A stretch of 64,000 bases of DNA from positions 485,500-549,499 of the forward strand of contig KN834749.1 in NCBI GenBank assembly GCA_000827265.1. Reading direction: 5' to 3'. Both the position numbers and the translations under genes were made by a program. Shown here piece by piece: positions 22,301 through 34,536 of the stretch (the stretch's first letter is position 1; every line of letters starts with the position of its first letter). The DNA is from Collybiopsis luxurians FD-317 M1. Taxonomy: Eukaryota; Basidiomycota; Agaricomycetes; Agaricales; Omphalotaceae. The notes under the pieces were generated by a model, which searched no databases, was not told the DNA's origin, and saw nothing but the letters and a program-made list of their open reading frames with translations.

Positions 22301-23872
22301 AGGTGAGCAAATAGAGCACAACATGGCGACACGAGAAACTTACGCTGTACTTTCTCGTCTCGTCCGCCATCCGGGTTCACCAGTGACCACGTTATCCAAA
22401 CGACTCTGAACACGACTCCGGATGAAAGGGGTTGCAGACTCGAATTCCGCATAAGAGTTGAATCGTGACCTCATTCGCCCAGTAGTGAACGGACTTTCGG
22501 GTCCTTCGGGAGAGCCGACGGGGAATTGGATAGTACTAGTACCATCAACATGATTTGCCGAGGGAGGGAAATCCACAGGTGTCTTAGAACCCGGAGCCAC
22601 TGGCGAATCCTCACTAAAGGTGTCGGGCAAGTTGGCTACATCCTTCTCCTCATCAGAGAGAGCACGCCTGAAAGGAGCCGGATTATCACCGGCAGGCTCC
22701 CAAGCAAGATCTTGAATGTAAGGTGTATGAGGTCGAGATAAAAACCCACTGTCGTCTGAACCCGAGAAAGGTCGCTTTGTTTCAGCAATCGAATAAAGAT
22801 TAAACGGCTCGTCACGACCGAACAGTTGAGATGCGGCAAATGGGGATTGGGGGTGATGGCCGAGAGAAAATGAATCTAGCCCGAATTGGTGAGCGGGAAA
22901 CGACGTGACAGACGAAACGATGGACCTTCGGTCATCGTCGTCGTCGTCGTCCACCGTTGCCAGCTTTTCAAGGCAAAGATTACATACGCGGACTGTGCCT
23001 TCTTGTCCAAAGCGAGAACCTTTGACGACATTAGATGCACATCTAGAGCAAAAAATTTGCCCTGCGGCAAGGAAACTTCGATACAAATCACTCAAGATGA
23101 CCGATAGTATACACACCACATATGCGACAATGATGCTTCCTTCTCCAAGTTGTAAATATGCTCTTGCAATCATAACACTCTTTCGCATTCTCGTCATCCA
23201 TCCAGTAATCCCGAGAAAGACCTATCATAAGCGATGAGCGCAGCGACAAAAAAAGAGAGGAATAAAATACGCGCCTTCTCCGCGTATTCGCCTGATAACC
23301 TTTGACACTGAACCAGACCGATGGAGACTACCTGTAGTCTTGATGCTTCGAGCATCGTCCGGAATGGGAAAGCCTGGTATACTCGTTCCAAATAGACCTC
23401 CATCTCCGGATTCCGAATAAAACATGCCCGTTCGAGATGGAGACCGTTCATATTCAACACTATAAGTGGGCGCTTCTGATTGAGCTGGCGTTAAGGAAAC
23501 CAGTGGGGGAGCAGGAATTGCCTGAGCAGCGGAGAGAGAATTTGGTCGGTCCCCAGCCGATGGCCGCGAAGGACCATTGAGCTGAGCTGAGGGACGCTTC
23601 TGGTCGATTGCTGAAAGGGCATTAAAGCTGCTAGTGGAATTAGGCGCCGCAGCATTAGCTGAAGAAAGAGGGGCGGCCAGTGAGTTCTTCATTCGCGAAA
23701 AAATTGAGGTAACAAGAGTATAAGAAGACTGATCGTTTTCGTCTTCTTCTGAGAAAGGATTAAAGGACGTGAGGCTCGTAACATCGTCGTTAAATTTGCT
23801 ACTGCTTCTTGAGCCAGACAAGGGACTGTTGAATGTCGGCTGGGCCGGTGAAGCTATCTGGGGAGAGGCCAT
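16370..23872 (-). CDS. FAB1: FAB1/PIKfyve 1-phosphatidylinositol-3-phosphate 5-kinase
   Basis: FAB1 makes PI(3,5)P2 from PI3P on the vacuole and late endosome. The start at 23872 ([15 protein letters not shown]) leads a disordered region, then a FYVE zinc finger assembled from two exons ([29 protein letters not shown], then [19 protein letters not shown] and [11 protein letters not shown]). The chaperonin-like CCT domain covers about 22250-21480 ([55 protein letters not shown]). A Cys-rich CHR region follows (20640-20100). A long charged linker holds the ordered patch [19 protein letters not shown]. The C-terminal kinase runs from ERFIAKEL through [24 protein letters not shown] and [20 protein letters not shown], to the end SPDRWMKQK...LWPDW (stop 16370). 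About 2,200 residues in many exons. All catalytic landmarks are present. Confidence 0.94.
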
Positions 23873-24306
23873 ACTTTGAATGGCGCGTTATCTGGAGTGA
23901 TGGAAGAGAGTCATCAAGTGGAGAGAGGGCAAAAACTAAGCGCTCAGCCACGTGCTTAGTACTCCTCCTTCGGTGATCGGCTTGAGCCGAAGTCCTTTCC
24001 TACATAATAATCACTTACATTTTTGGAAAGATCAAAGCTGAATATCAGATCTCCAAATCTGGGACTCCATCAGCTATGACCACGAGCTTATCAATGGTCA
24101 TTCCCGCTAGCTCAACTGCCCCCAAGCTCAACCGGAATGTTGTAGGCAATTCGAGAAAAGTCTCTCTTAACTCATCGGCAAGTGTATTATTATAAACAAA
24201 ACAGTTTGTTTTGCATCCAACAATTTCTAATTACATATAGTCCTATCATAGTGACATACCTCAAAGCGAACAAAAACTATTGATACATGCAAAATGCTAA
24301 ATACAC
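23873..24306. promoter_or_regulatory. FAB1 promoter interval, with TAAGCGCT and CACGTG
   Basis: No gene. Upstream of the FAB1 ATG (23872) lie TAAGCGCT at 23937-23944 and the E-box CACGTG at 23949-23954, 5 bp apart. The rest, out to the TAF2 stop at 24307, is AT-rich and without recognisable content. Confidence 0.4.
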
Positions 24307-27300
24307 TCAACCTGATTTGTGCTTCTTCAACGGCTGTTGCGACGCACTCCTCTCCCCTTCCTTCCTCTTCTTCGAGTTGCCCTGCCTCCAGCTGGCGATT
24401 GCATTCCTGAGATGATCGTGCACTTTTGCTGCAATCTGGCCAACTTCTGAATCAGCACCATTAAATGTAATCGCATTCTGTATCATCAGGTCAATATCGG
24501 CTTCGAATGCTTCCACGCTCTCGTATTTATCGGTATCCAATTTCTGCCGAATGGTTCGCAGGTCTCGAGCGTCCTTCCGAGGAATGACATCGAAATATGT
24601 GGGTATGCCAAGAAGGACAGGGTCAACTGGCTCTCGAAAGACAAAAGACCTAGCAAAGAATTTGAGAAAAATAGGAGAAGAGATGAGGTGGTTCATGACG
24701 TACAGATCCTCCCTCACGAAAGCCGTCATAATTCCTTGCAGGCCCCGTTTCTCCGCCCAAGAAAGTTTCTTTTCCGTCGCTTTGACCCATTCCTTCTTGA
24801 ACGCCGCTTCCACAACGTCCGCGCAAAGGACCGGAAAAGTACTAGGAGGATTGAATTGCCGACAGTTGCTGAAAATGAGCCCCATGTCTTTGCGAAATTC
24901 TTCCATGGAACTATAGGCTCCTCGCCCGAGCTTCGCAGATATCGTTCCAAGGTCCATAGGATGCTTAATCTCGTCGAAATACCTACAAGAAAACTGTTTA
25001 AACGGACAAAGGCAAACAAAATGGCGGAGGAGAAAACGCACGTAGGACAACCATCTCTCACGGGATCCACAGGAACTTGGAATATGGCAGAATCAGGCAA
25101 CTTGGACAGCACCTTCAAGATATCTCTGCACTTTTTCTCGTTGACAGGAGTAGTTTGAACTATAGGCTGGCTCTTCGCCTTGGGAGGCGGGGTAGGGGCA
25201 GTAGGAGTAGGCGGAAGAGAGAGCTCCTTCTCCTTTCCCTTGAGGGATGTCCGCGGGAGATCGACCGCAGGGGTGGAACGACCGGAGTTTGACCGAGATG
25301 AAGAACTACCTATATGCGGCGCAGAAGGGTCTTTCTTCGCTTTAGGAGGTTTCACAACGAGTCTGCCGTTCGCCGAAATCGACGAAGAAGACGAAGCGGG
25401 TATAGACGAATTATGCTTCTCCTTTTTGGCGGGAGTAGCCAGAGCAAGAATTTCATCTTCCGCACTAGACTCTACTTGCTTTCGTTTGCTCGACGAACCA
25501 TTGACGGCTCTGTCCTGAGATTTCAACCGTTGGCGCTTCTTCTCGTCCTTTTCTCGTTCGATAGCTATGACTTCTTGAAGGAGATCATGAGAGCCGTCAT
25601 CGATATACGGAGGAGGAGGAGCGTCTACGTCTGGTTCTGCAGGCGCTGAAGATTGGTCTTTAGGAGATGCTGGAGCCGGCTCCGCAGCCTTAGCCTTGAC
25701 TTTGCGGGGTCTCGGCGCAGGACCTTTGGAATCAGAAGCAACTGAGGTGCTGCGGGAAGACATTTTCAGCTTGATTATCGGTCGTGCGGGTGCGCTGGAC
25801 GAAGACTGAGTTTGTGGTGTGGGGGGAGGAGAGAATTTTGCTGCGGGAACAGGCGGGAGAATCCGAGGAGGTTTCGGTGGTGGCTTGGGAGCAGCAGTAG
25901 CCTCTGCTTCTACTGCATTATTGAGCGCATGTTGATCCAACGTCTTGCTAATGATCGACCATTCTGAAAGAGCTATCAAAATGGAAAGAAAGTAGTCATA
26001 AAAAACAACTCACGTTTTTCAAAGAAGATCTCGAGACTAATCGCTGCATCATGCACAAAGCTACCAGGCATATTATACTGCTTCGCGTTGGCGACCATTA
26101 AACGAAAGTCCGCTCGAAATTCGAATCGATCTTTGTAAAGCCCTTGTTCCAGCTTTGTACCCATTGTACCAAGATCCATTGGATTCTTGATGACAGTGAA
26201 GTAACTACATTATAAGGCCTACCGTTCAACAGCAGGATCACGACAAACGGAAGAATTACTCACTCGGGTGCATGGTCTCTAACAGGATCGACAGCTTGGA
26301 GAAACCACTTCGCATGCTTGTTCGTAGTCAATTTCTTGAGCGCCGCTCGTGATGCCCGATAGTCTACAGTGCTCATCCCCCTGTGTGCCTTGGGGGTATG
26401 TCCAGGTTTTGAGGACTTTGGTGGACGTCCTTTTCTTTTCGGAGCCGGTGCAAGTCCTGGAATAGAAATCTTTGCATTTCTGTTTTCGCTGGAAGCAGGT
26501 ATTGAGATAGTGGTGTGTTTCGGAGTGCTCGGCCGAGACTGAAGGACGAGCCTTGGACCATCCGTGGGAGTAGCAGCGCCGCCGGGAAGTTTGAGTTTCG
26601 GAGGATTGTTATTAGGAACAACGGGGCTCTTGGTTGACGGAGTTTTTGCAACTGGTTTGAGAGGTTTGATGGGGATTTTAGCGGAGGGTAAGGGAGGAGC
26701 GGTTTCGGAGATGGGAGTGCTTGGAATGTGGATGCGAACCGTAGGTGGAGTCTCATCTACCGGACGGATGAGTATGTCCAGCAGCTTCAGCATGCACCAT
26801 CGAACTTCATGGTCCACATCAGGAGCGCTGAGGTAAAATGAATAAGAAGCCAGCACAAATCAGTAATGTAACATACAGCGCGATAGGCACAGCAAAATTC
26901 CTGAACTCCTCATTTTTGCCAACCTCCCTGTCCTTACGAAGAACTTTAATCATGGCATCCATCTCGGTCTTCTTGGATTCCTTGTGTTTTTCTGGGTGAG
27001 AACCGTCTTCTTCGATGAGCAAAGACTCCGAATCTTTGGTATTGGACTTGAGCTCGCCCATCTGAACCAAAATTGCCAAGCTTTGAGTCGCACTGCGTGC
27101 GACGTGTCGTCGTACGACACGGGAAGGATCGTTGGCCATAACGGCAAGCACATACCGCATGATTTGGGGAGTGTACCACTTGGTAAGGAAGAGTCCATCA
27201 AATGCAGCGATTCGGACTGGAACGTAATTTCCTTCTCTAAGCGAAGGTGAAAATCGTAGAACAACAAAGTCGCGGGCGTCACGTACCTGGTCAGAGGGAA

Positions 27301-30300
27301 AAATGTTCGGATGGGACTAGGAATGAGGTTGGCAACACCAAGTATTGCATAGAACTGAATTGTGATGAATATGCCAGATATGAGTGACCTGAGTGGCGCT
27401 TACCTCTAAAGCAGCGATGGTGACGATGTTATGAACCGAAGGGATCAATCTGTCCATGCTCCGATAGCGATCAACCTCGGTTAAAGTTTGCTTGAGTAAT
27501 TCCTGATCTTCCGGGGTATGTTCTACGCGTACTTCAGTGGGAAGAAGTTCACCTCTTTCGGGTGCGGCGGTAGACATGTTGGCGCATGCAGCTGCGGTGA
27601 TTATTGTACAGATATAATATGCATCTGAGTACTGTCAAGAATTGAAGATGAGTGTATTCGGAAAATGAATCAAGAAAAACTAACAGGATTGGCTGTATTA
27701 TCATTGTACCGAAGCTGGTCAATTAGGAATTGCCTGACTACAGACGGCGTCTTTCCATTCTCGAACCGCACACGCGAGATCGCGTTAACAAGACTCTGGC
27801 GCCGGTCAGAGTCAGTTAAAACCAAACAAAAAAGTTTAAGTACGCACTTTTCGCACAAAATATTCGGACAGATCGGAGAAATCGTTCGGTTTCGGTATAT
27901 AACTGTGTGTGAATAAGTCTTGGTTGGAATCTTCCGGTTCGTAGCAATATCGAAGGAAGAGCTTGAATAAGTGGAATAGTCCCAAAAAGTCCAGTCGCCG
28001 AATAGAGCACTGAACGAGAGTGAGCGATCTATAATGGACATTGTCAAGTAAAGATACTGACATGAACCAATGCCAGGGCAGCTTCACAACGAATTCGATA
28101 GTGATAGTTCGAAACAAGAACGGTTTTCGTGAGTGTGCTTGACACAATAGCTGTGGGCTGCTTAGCTAGAGCATGAACCGCCTGAAAGAAAGGTATGAGT
28201 AAGTAATGGTTGAAGCAAAATATTTGAAAAAAAAACAAACTTCAAGCTGTGCCACTACATCTCTGTCTCTTTGCAGTTGAGAAACCCACATAAAATCGGG
28301 TTGTTCGAATCGTAGCGTCGCTATCCATTCGAAATCGGCATCCATCCTGATCCACTCATACGTTGCGCCGCTCATCATTCCTTCGTCCTCCTCGGTCCAA
28401 TCAGCCACTTTCCAATTCTCTCGTTCTTGCTCATTCTCCCAAATATCTAGCCCGAAGCCCATATCAATCATGCCAATAGCTTCAGCGGCCTCGAGGTCTC
28501 CTTCTGCGGCTGCCTGCGCAGCAGCTTGTCGCGCTAAATATCGTTTGGTGTTCCTTCGAACACGCTTATACTTAGTGTTAAACGGGACTTCGTATCGTTT
28601 GAACGGCGATCTGATGTCGAGGACATGTTCGTAGGGAGTTCCGTCAGCCTCGTGTATTCGAATAGTCATCTGGCCCTGTAATGTTTTAGGAATAAATTAA
28701 CGGAAAGAAAATATTGAGTACCTCGAAGAAAGGTACTGGCTTCATTAAGATTTTGGACACTTCGCTACTTTCGTGGACTTTAAATGCAGGACATTCCTGT
28801 CTCATCGTGATTTCCACTGCCATCTTCTTCCTGTTAAATGTAGCCTGCACACCGAATGATGGACATCCGCTACCATAGATCCACTGCTCCGCAAAACTTC
28901 TTGGGTCCACGCTACTAACTTTCCGGCACATTCTGAGGAATGCGTGAGTCGACAGACAATTATTCGGCATTTCACCGCTGATTGCCGATAGAAAGACTTT
29001 GGGTAGGACCCGACTGAGCCCCAGAGACGTTCCTGACTTGCCTAACCGACGGTCTAAAATATGAAGAACCAGAGGTGCTTTGAGATTAATAAAAGGCAAG
29101 ACGTTTGTGTCTGGAGGGTCGAAGTGCTGCGGTTGACATATTGGTGGCATCCCTCCGTTGTCCCATTCTATCACGCGTTCCATATCCTTCTTCATCCGAA
29201 AGCGATACTCGTTGTTGCCAAGTAATTTGCGAAGGAATAAACCGTTGATGTAGCCTGCCAAACCATTAACCAGCCATAAATCTGACCACTGCTTTGGCTG
29301 GATGTTGATTCCAACCCATTGACAAGCAAGAGCATGGCTGAGGGTTTGTCGGATTTCAATAGCGGGTTCAATTGCGTCATCGCCATGTAGCATGTCTATC
29401 GTAACAAGAGTAAGGGTAGAACTGTCGAATCGTTGGGTCGGGAGCTCGTCAACGAAGACAACCTTGAAAGAGCCAAAAGGATAGGATCCGAACTCGGAAG
29501 AATAGAAGCTCATTGCCGGGCGAAGACTAGAGGTGGAACTAGAGAGAAGTGATTCTTGACCGGGCAGGCAAAAAGTATATATGAGTGGTTGCGAAGAACT
29601 ACTCGCCGGGTCATCTGCAGCATTGTCCGCAGATATAGAGTGCAAGTGGAAAGGTCCAGTAGCAAATGCAATATGTTGGACTGAGGTGAGAACGGCTTGG
29701 GAGAAAAGGAAGATAGTTTTGTGCGAGTTGTAAGGATGAGCCACCTACGGGCAACAATTGTAAGAGCTCAGGAGATAAGAGCAAACAAAACTCACCTGTT
29801 CGACGAGCTCGCCACTACAGACCACGACTGTAGGTACTGCATCGGTAGGCTCGTCCTCCTGAACGAGCTGACGCTCTTCTAAGTACCGAGGAACCACAAA
29901 CTCAAACTCCCAAGTGCACTTTTCCCAAAAATTATCAATACACGGAACCCAACATCTCGCAGCATCCGGGCAGGATGGGGTGGTATAAACATGAGGAGCA
30001 CGCTATCAAGCATAATACATGAGTCACCCAAGAGACGAAAGCAGGAAAAATCGCACATGAGGCTGAGTTTCCGTTGGAAGCACGAACTGAATACCTTCAG
30101 CAGGATTGCGCAAACTGTAGACTATTTTGACTATGACTGGAGAAAATTCGGTCACTTGCTGGCTTGGTTGAGCTTGCGGTTCCGGGGTGGAGTCTTGACA
30201 AAAAATTTAGTGAAATATCTTTTGCAAAGACTAGCAAAGGCTCACAATCATTGAACGCTTGGTCAAAGGAGCCAGTTGGCTTGAGTGAAACTTCCTTAGG

Positions 30301-30824
30301 AATCGCAATAGCCAATTCTCCTTCATCGCCTTCTTGGAGGGCTGAATACAGCTTCCGCTTGAGTTCGGGATGCCGATGACAGTCTGGTTCTGGAATGCCG
30401 TTGGTTAGGTTGGAAAGAGGATCATTGTGAACGAACTCCGCAGGATGGCTGCCAACGTGAACCGAATGGATGGCTATGAAAGAGACGCGAAAGTCAAACT
30501 GCCGTATAAGAAACGTGTACACAGGATATACACGCACTGCACTGGCGAGAATGAAGCAAAATAGTCTTGAGTTCGCTCGTTGCAGGAGTAATGGTGATCT
30601 CTGTGTATCCCTGGAGAGAGAATGAGCTAATTGAAGGCCACCGAAGAACTCCGGAACATACCCATAAACTTCCGCCAAAATCAATCTCCAGCACGACTTT
30701 TTGGTGACTAGTAGATATCCAAAGCAATATCAGCATGCTTGAAGGCTGCAAAGCGAGTAAATAGAACGTATATGGAGAAGCCTCGACGAATATATTCGCG
30801 CTGCGAATTGGTACGATTGTCCAT
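24307..30824 (-). CDS. TAF2: TFIID subunit TAF2 with three C-terminal bromodomains
   Basis: TAF2 is a TFIID subunit that contacts core promoter DNA. The N-terminal part is an aminopeptidase-like fold: VVLEIDFGGSLW, VHVGSHPAEFVHNDPLSNLT, ARCWVPCIDNFWEKCTWEFE, and WVGINIQPKQWSDLWLVNGL. The zinc site is lost, reading HALACQW where peptidases have HExxH. HEAT-like exons follow (MRYVLAVMANDPSRVVRRHV; HEVRWCMLKLLDILIRPVDE). The exon 26260-26856 holds both the last helix repeat and the start of bromodomain 1 (WFLQAVDPVRDHAP), so one transcript is likely. Bromodomain 1 continues with NPMDLGTMGTKLEQGLY and NAKQYN. Bromodomain 2 has FQVPVDPVRDG, HPMDLGTISAKLGRGAY and NCRQFN. Bromodomain 3 has FREPVDPV, IPRKDARDLRTIRQKLDTD and NAITFN. 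About 1,700 residues. The splice near 30740-30775, after RRGFSI, could not be fitted to a canonical site. Confidence 0.88.
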
Positions 30825-30970
30825 GATTCAAGGCCTTGAAGGCAATATTATTGAATAATTTCAGTCAGACTTGCCAGCTTGAACGTTTCCTGTGCGAAAA
30901 TTGAAGTAAAGTGTGAGCAGAGCGTCGAGAACGTCGACGTTGAAGATGGAAAGATGCTTAGTCAGAACTT

Positions 30971-31001
30971 GTCTAAGCGCTCGGGCGCTAAAAGGCGCTA
31001 G
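30971..31001. promoter_or_regulatory. cluster of GCGC words between TAF2 and LTV1
   Basis: TAAGCGC, GGGCGCTAA and AGGCGCTAG occur within 30 bp, ending 24 bp before the LTV1 ATG. Similar words lie near other starts in this window. Role inferred only. Confidence 0.35.
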
Positions 31002-31024
31002 CTTTTTCTTTTGCTTTTCCTATC

Positions 31025-32885
31025 ATGGCTCCCAAGTCCAAATCCATTTTCAGACAACCAGGAGCGCGGCATTTTCAGGTCGTTCATAGATCACAAAGGG
31101 ATCCTCTTATCCACGATCCTGATGCTAGTCAGCATGTTCTTAAGGAAATTTCCCGGCAGAAGGTTTTTTTTTGTTCGCAAGAATCTCTGAAAATAAATCT
31201 GAATCGTGAAATCCAGGGCAAAGGACGTGCCGAGCTCGAAGCTGCTCTCGATGAAGCAGATATAGTTCATGATGCTCAGGCCAGGGTCGGAGAAGCAACA
31301 CTTTACGGGATCTATTTCGATGATACAGAATACGATTACATGCAGCACCTACGGCCTGTAGGCGTACAGGAAGATGGTGTAGAAAGTGTATTGATCGAAG
31401 CCCCTAGCACGAAAAAATATCATTCTTCCAAAAAGCCTGGAGCCGAATCAGGGATTTCGCTGCGAGACCTGCAGGATGTACTTCCTTCCACCTCAGAACT
31501 TCCTCGCACGTACGAGTCGCAACAAGGTATACCCCAGAGTATCTCTGGTTTCCAGCCCGACATGGACCCACATTTGCGACAAACACTGGAAGCCCTCGAA
31601 GACGATGCATTTGTAGATGACGATTTAGAGGATGATTTTTTTGGAGATTTGATACAAGGAGGCGCACGAGATAGCGACGGAGAAGCAGAATACGACTTTT
31701 ATGAGTATGGACCCCCGGAGGAAAGAGATGGAGGTGCCATACCTGAGCAAGAAACAGAAACATGGCAGCAACGTTTTGCTCAATTCAAAGCTGCTCAAAA
31801 GACTGTACCTCGCGTTTCGGCAAGCGAGGATGAAGACGAGTTCACCTCGGAAGGTGGGGACACTCTCCCTGGTCTTCCAACATTCTCTGTCGTTGGCGGT
31901 AAAGGAAAGAAGAGGCGTAAAGGAAATAGTGATGCCTCAGGATACAGTATGAGCAGTTCAAGCATGTACCGAAACGAAGCCCTTCAGACCCTTGATGAGC
32001 GGTTTGACCAGGTATGAATCATGCTCGAGTCTATTCCCTAGTCAATAACGTCTCTTCAAGGTCATGCTCAAGCAATACAATTCTGATGAAGAAGACGAGG
32101 ATGTACCAGTTTCCGACGAAGGTGATGATGAGGCTCCACAATTAATCACTTCCCGTGAGGACTTCACATCCATGATGAATGAATTTCTCAATGACTACGA
32201 AATACTTGGTCGTAAAATGAAACCCAAGCTTCATGGAGATACTGGAGCAGAGAAGCTCGATACACTCCGTAGGGCGATGGGTCAGGACGACCGTGTCCGC
32301 GAAAGCCTCACTGGTGAAGAGGACGATGACGATGACGATGACAACGATTTTCTGCGATTGGATGAAGAGAAAAAGGACAGATGGGACTGCGAAACCATTC
32401 TCAGTACGTCCGTGTCAACCTTTCTATAACATACTTATATATAAAGTCTTCTTACAGCCACCTATTCCACTCTTGAAAATCATCCTCGCCTCATCCGAGC
32501 ACGAGACACGAAGCCAGTCCCAAAAATCAAGCTAGATCCTAAGACGGGTCTTCCAAGTGTCGTTGAAACTGCCTTGTCTAAAAAACATCGTGTTTCAACT
32601 ACGATTGGGTCCGACGATTCATCTGATGAAGGTCCTCTTCGTACGTCCATATTGATTCGATTGATTACTTCCTCTTAAATGTCCCATTCAGAACCTCGAC
32701 AAACGATCACTCGTTCCCGTGGCGAGGATCTGGAATCTAAGAGAGCCAGGAAAGCCGCGGTCAAAGTACAGCAGGCTGAACGTCGAGCAGAGAAGAAGGC
32801 GACGAAACAAGCTTTTGGACGAGAGATGACGTCTGCAAAAGCAAAGGCTTTACAGAAACATCCGACTGGTGTTAAGAAATTGTGA
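31025..32885 (+). CDS. LTV1: LTV1 40S ribosome biogenesis factor
   Basis: LTV1 chaperones assembly of the small subunit head and is released before 40S export or maturation. Starts MAPKSKSIFRQPGARHFQVV. Diagnostic are GEATLYGIYFDDTEYDYMQH, the acidic middle (DDAFVDDDLEDDFFGDL), EALQTLDERFDQV then VMLKQYNSDEEDEDVP, and the basic C-terminus rich in KAxxVQQAERRAEKKATK. Five or so exons. An intron with a poly-T start (from about 31163) keeps the frame open, so it can be read through by mistake. Its start lies 200 bp from the TAF2 start on the other strand. About 545 residues. Confidence 0.93.
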
Positions 32886-33123
32886 TCGGCTCTCAGTGTA
32901 TCCTCGTCGATATTCTTTACGCATCATATCTCGTATATCGTATATGACGCTTTGACCGACCATATATGGTATAAATTATTTACACATCAATCGCCCTCCG
33001 TGTGTAAATTATCTGCTACTAGAGGTAACTGTCCACGAACATAATTGAAATGACTGTGTCGATATATAGAAAGATCATTGTAAGCTGTAGAATATTCGAG
33101 GAATCTCGCCGTTGTTCACGCGT

Positions 33124-33739
33124 TCATGCCAGAAGCATTGTCATGGACCCAGCCGTGACTATTACAGCCATGATCGAGATTGTCAGTGTCCCGGCTCCGC
33201 CGGACTTGATCGTCTCCGACTTGACGGTCAAGCCACCTTCAGAACAATCTGTCTCATACTCTGAACGGCGGTGTAAGTCTACTTTCATCCTACGTTGAGA
33301 AAAAATGTACTGTACCGTCCATAAGAGACTGAGCCTGGTCGACGGTGTAAGTCCCGGCGCCAACAAGGCAATCGAGGCAAGAAGCAAACTCATTGGCAAC
33401 ATTGTTGTTGCAGACGCACTCGTCTGTGGTGCAGTCCTATGAAACGGTGTTAGGTATGCGAAGAATACAGCATGAGTGAGGGAATCGACGATGGTTACAT
33501 TGATATTGTTCAAGACTGCACATTGCTTCGTACAATGAGAGTTTGAAGGCACCTGAGATGAGGGGAAGCCGGATGTTGATTGCCTTGCAAACAAATCCAG
33601 AGTTCTGGTGTTATTGGGGGACGACGACGCTTTGACATAGAATGAGTGCTTGGAGTTGATCGTAAAGTCCTGACTCACTCAAGAGGAATATGGATATGAT
33701 TAAAAGAGTCGTGAATGCGAAGGACTTTGCGCTAATCAT
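33124..33739 (-). CDS. small Cys-rich secreted protein, probable GPI anchor
   Basis: The first exon starts at 33739 with a signal peptide (MISAKSFAFTTLLIISIFLL). A GTGAGT intron ends TGTCAAAG and joins to TSSSPNNTRTLDLFARQ. The mature part has eight Cys: SHCTKQC, then after an intron DCTTDECVC, ASCLDC, and after another intron EYETDC. The C-terminus (SGGAGTLTISIMAVIVTAGS then MTMLLA) is a hydrophobic tail after small residues, as in GPI-anchored proteins. About 150 residues. The eight-Cys layout recalls CFEM proteins and many agaric small GPI proteins, but I cannot assign it firmly. Likely located at the cell surface or wall. Confidence 0.75.
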
Positions 33740-34536
33740 TGTACTGGAACTGAAGATAGAAAGTCGAAAGGGAGTATAAAGCTGTTTAATGTCCCTGGCC
33801 CTTATAAGGCCAAGCAGGACAGTATGCCATCTGTAAATACCACAGACGACCGTCAAAGATGCTAAGAGATGTGATTTTGAATGACAGATATCCGGTGTAA
33901 ATTCGTCGACTAGAGCGTCTCACTCATGCAGAACGATTACCAGCGCCAATCTTGCCACCGGAAATCGCCCCCCTGTTCTTGGCTTGGAGGGCAGTCTATT
34001 GATTAGGACTCCTGGAAAAGGATACATTGAACAAAGGACGCCCGTCTGTCGAATATGACAATGGCGTTCCGCCCAAAAGTCCTTACTGGGCGATGTAACT
34101 ATTCCAGGGACTTGACGGTTGCAGAGCTCACAGCTGAAATCAATGGAACAGCGCTCGCAGAACTGAAGTGGAATGATAAAGCTTGGCGAGTCCATGAGCT
34201 ACTGTTCAAGAATCAGTATTGAAAATTAAATCAAGACACAAATGGTAACGAAATGCTCGAGCGTTAGGTCAGCGACGCGCACCTGGGCGTACGACGGGCT
34301 GGTTCTCCTCGAGTCTGGAATCCGTATGAAAGAGACCCACTGGAGCGTCGGCTGATTCGACAATCCATCGAACGGTCAAGAATGGATAGATAAATAAATG
34401 CGAACAAGTACAGTGCACGAAGGCCTCTTAACGACTCGTAGAAGTATAATGGAAGAGTTGAGGTGAAACCGCCGGGATCTGGCTGGTCTATCAGTCTTTG
34501 GTTATTTGATTGTTGATGGGCTAACCTTTCAATATT
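33740..34536. other. interval with an unrecognised minus-strand ORF
   Basis: An ORF at 33920-34195 (-), starting MDSPSFIIPLQFCERCSIDF, has a CxxC...CxxC-like start. A plausible GTGCGC...AACAG intron lies just upstream of its ATG, so it may be a short gene with a leader intron. A coding-like minus segment (YPFLTVRWIVESADAPVGLF, around 34300-34410) precedes it. No family recognised; it could be a relic. Confidence 0.3.

Noticed and set aside
22905..23237. Plus-strand ORF with a run of Ser codons (TCG/GTC repeat)
   Set aside because: It is the complement of the Asp repeat after the FYVE domain of FAB1, a codon microsatellite.
25180..25518. Plus-strand ORF over the TAF2 linker
   Set aside because: Antisense shadow of a low-complexity coding region.
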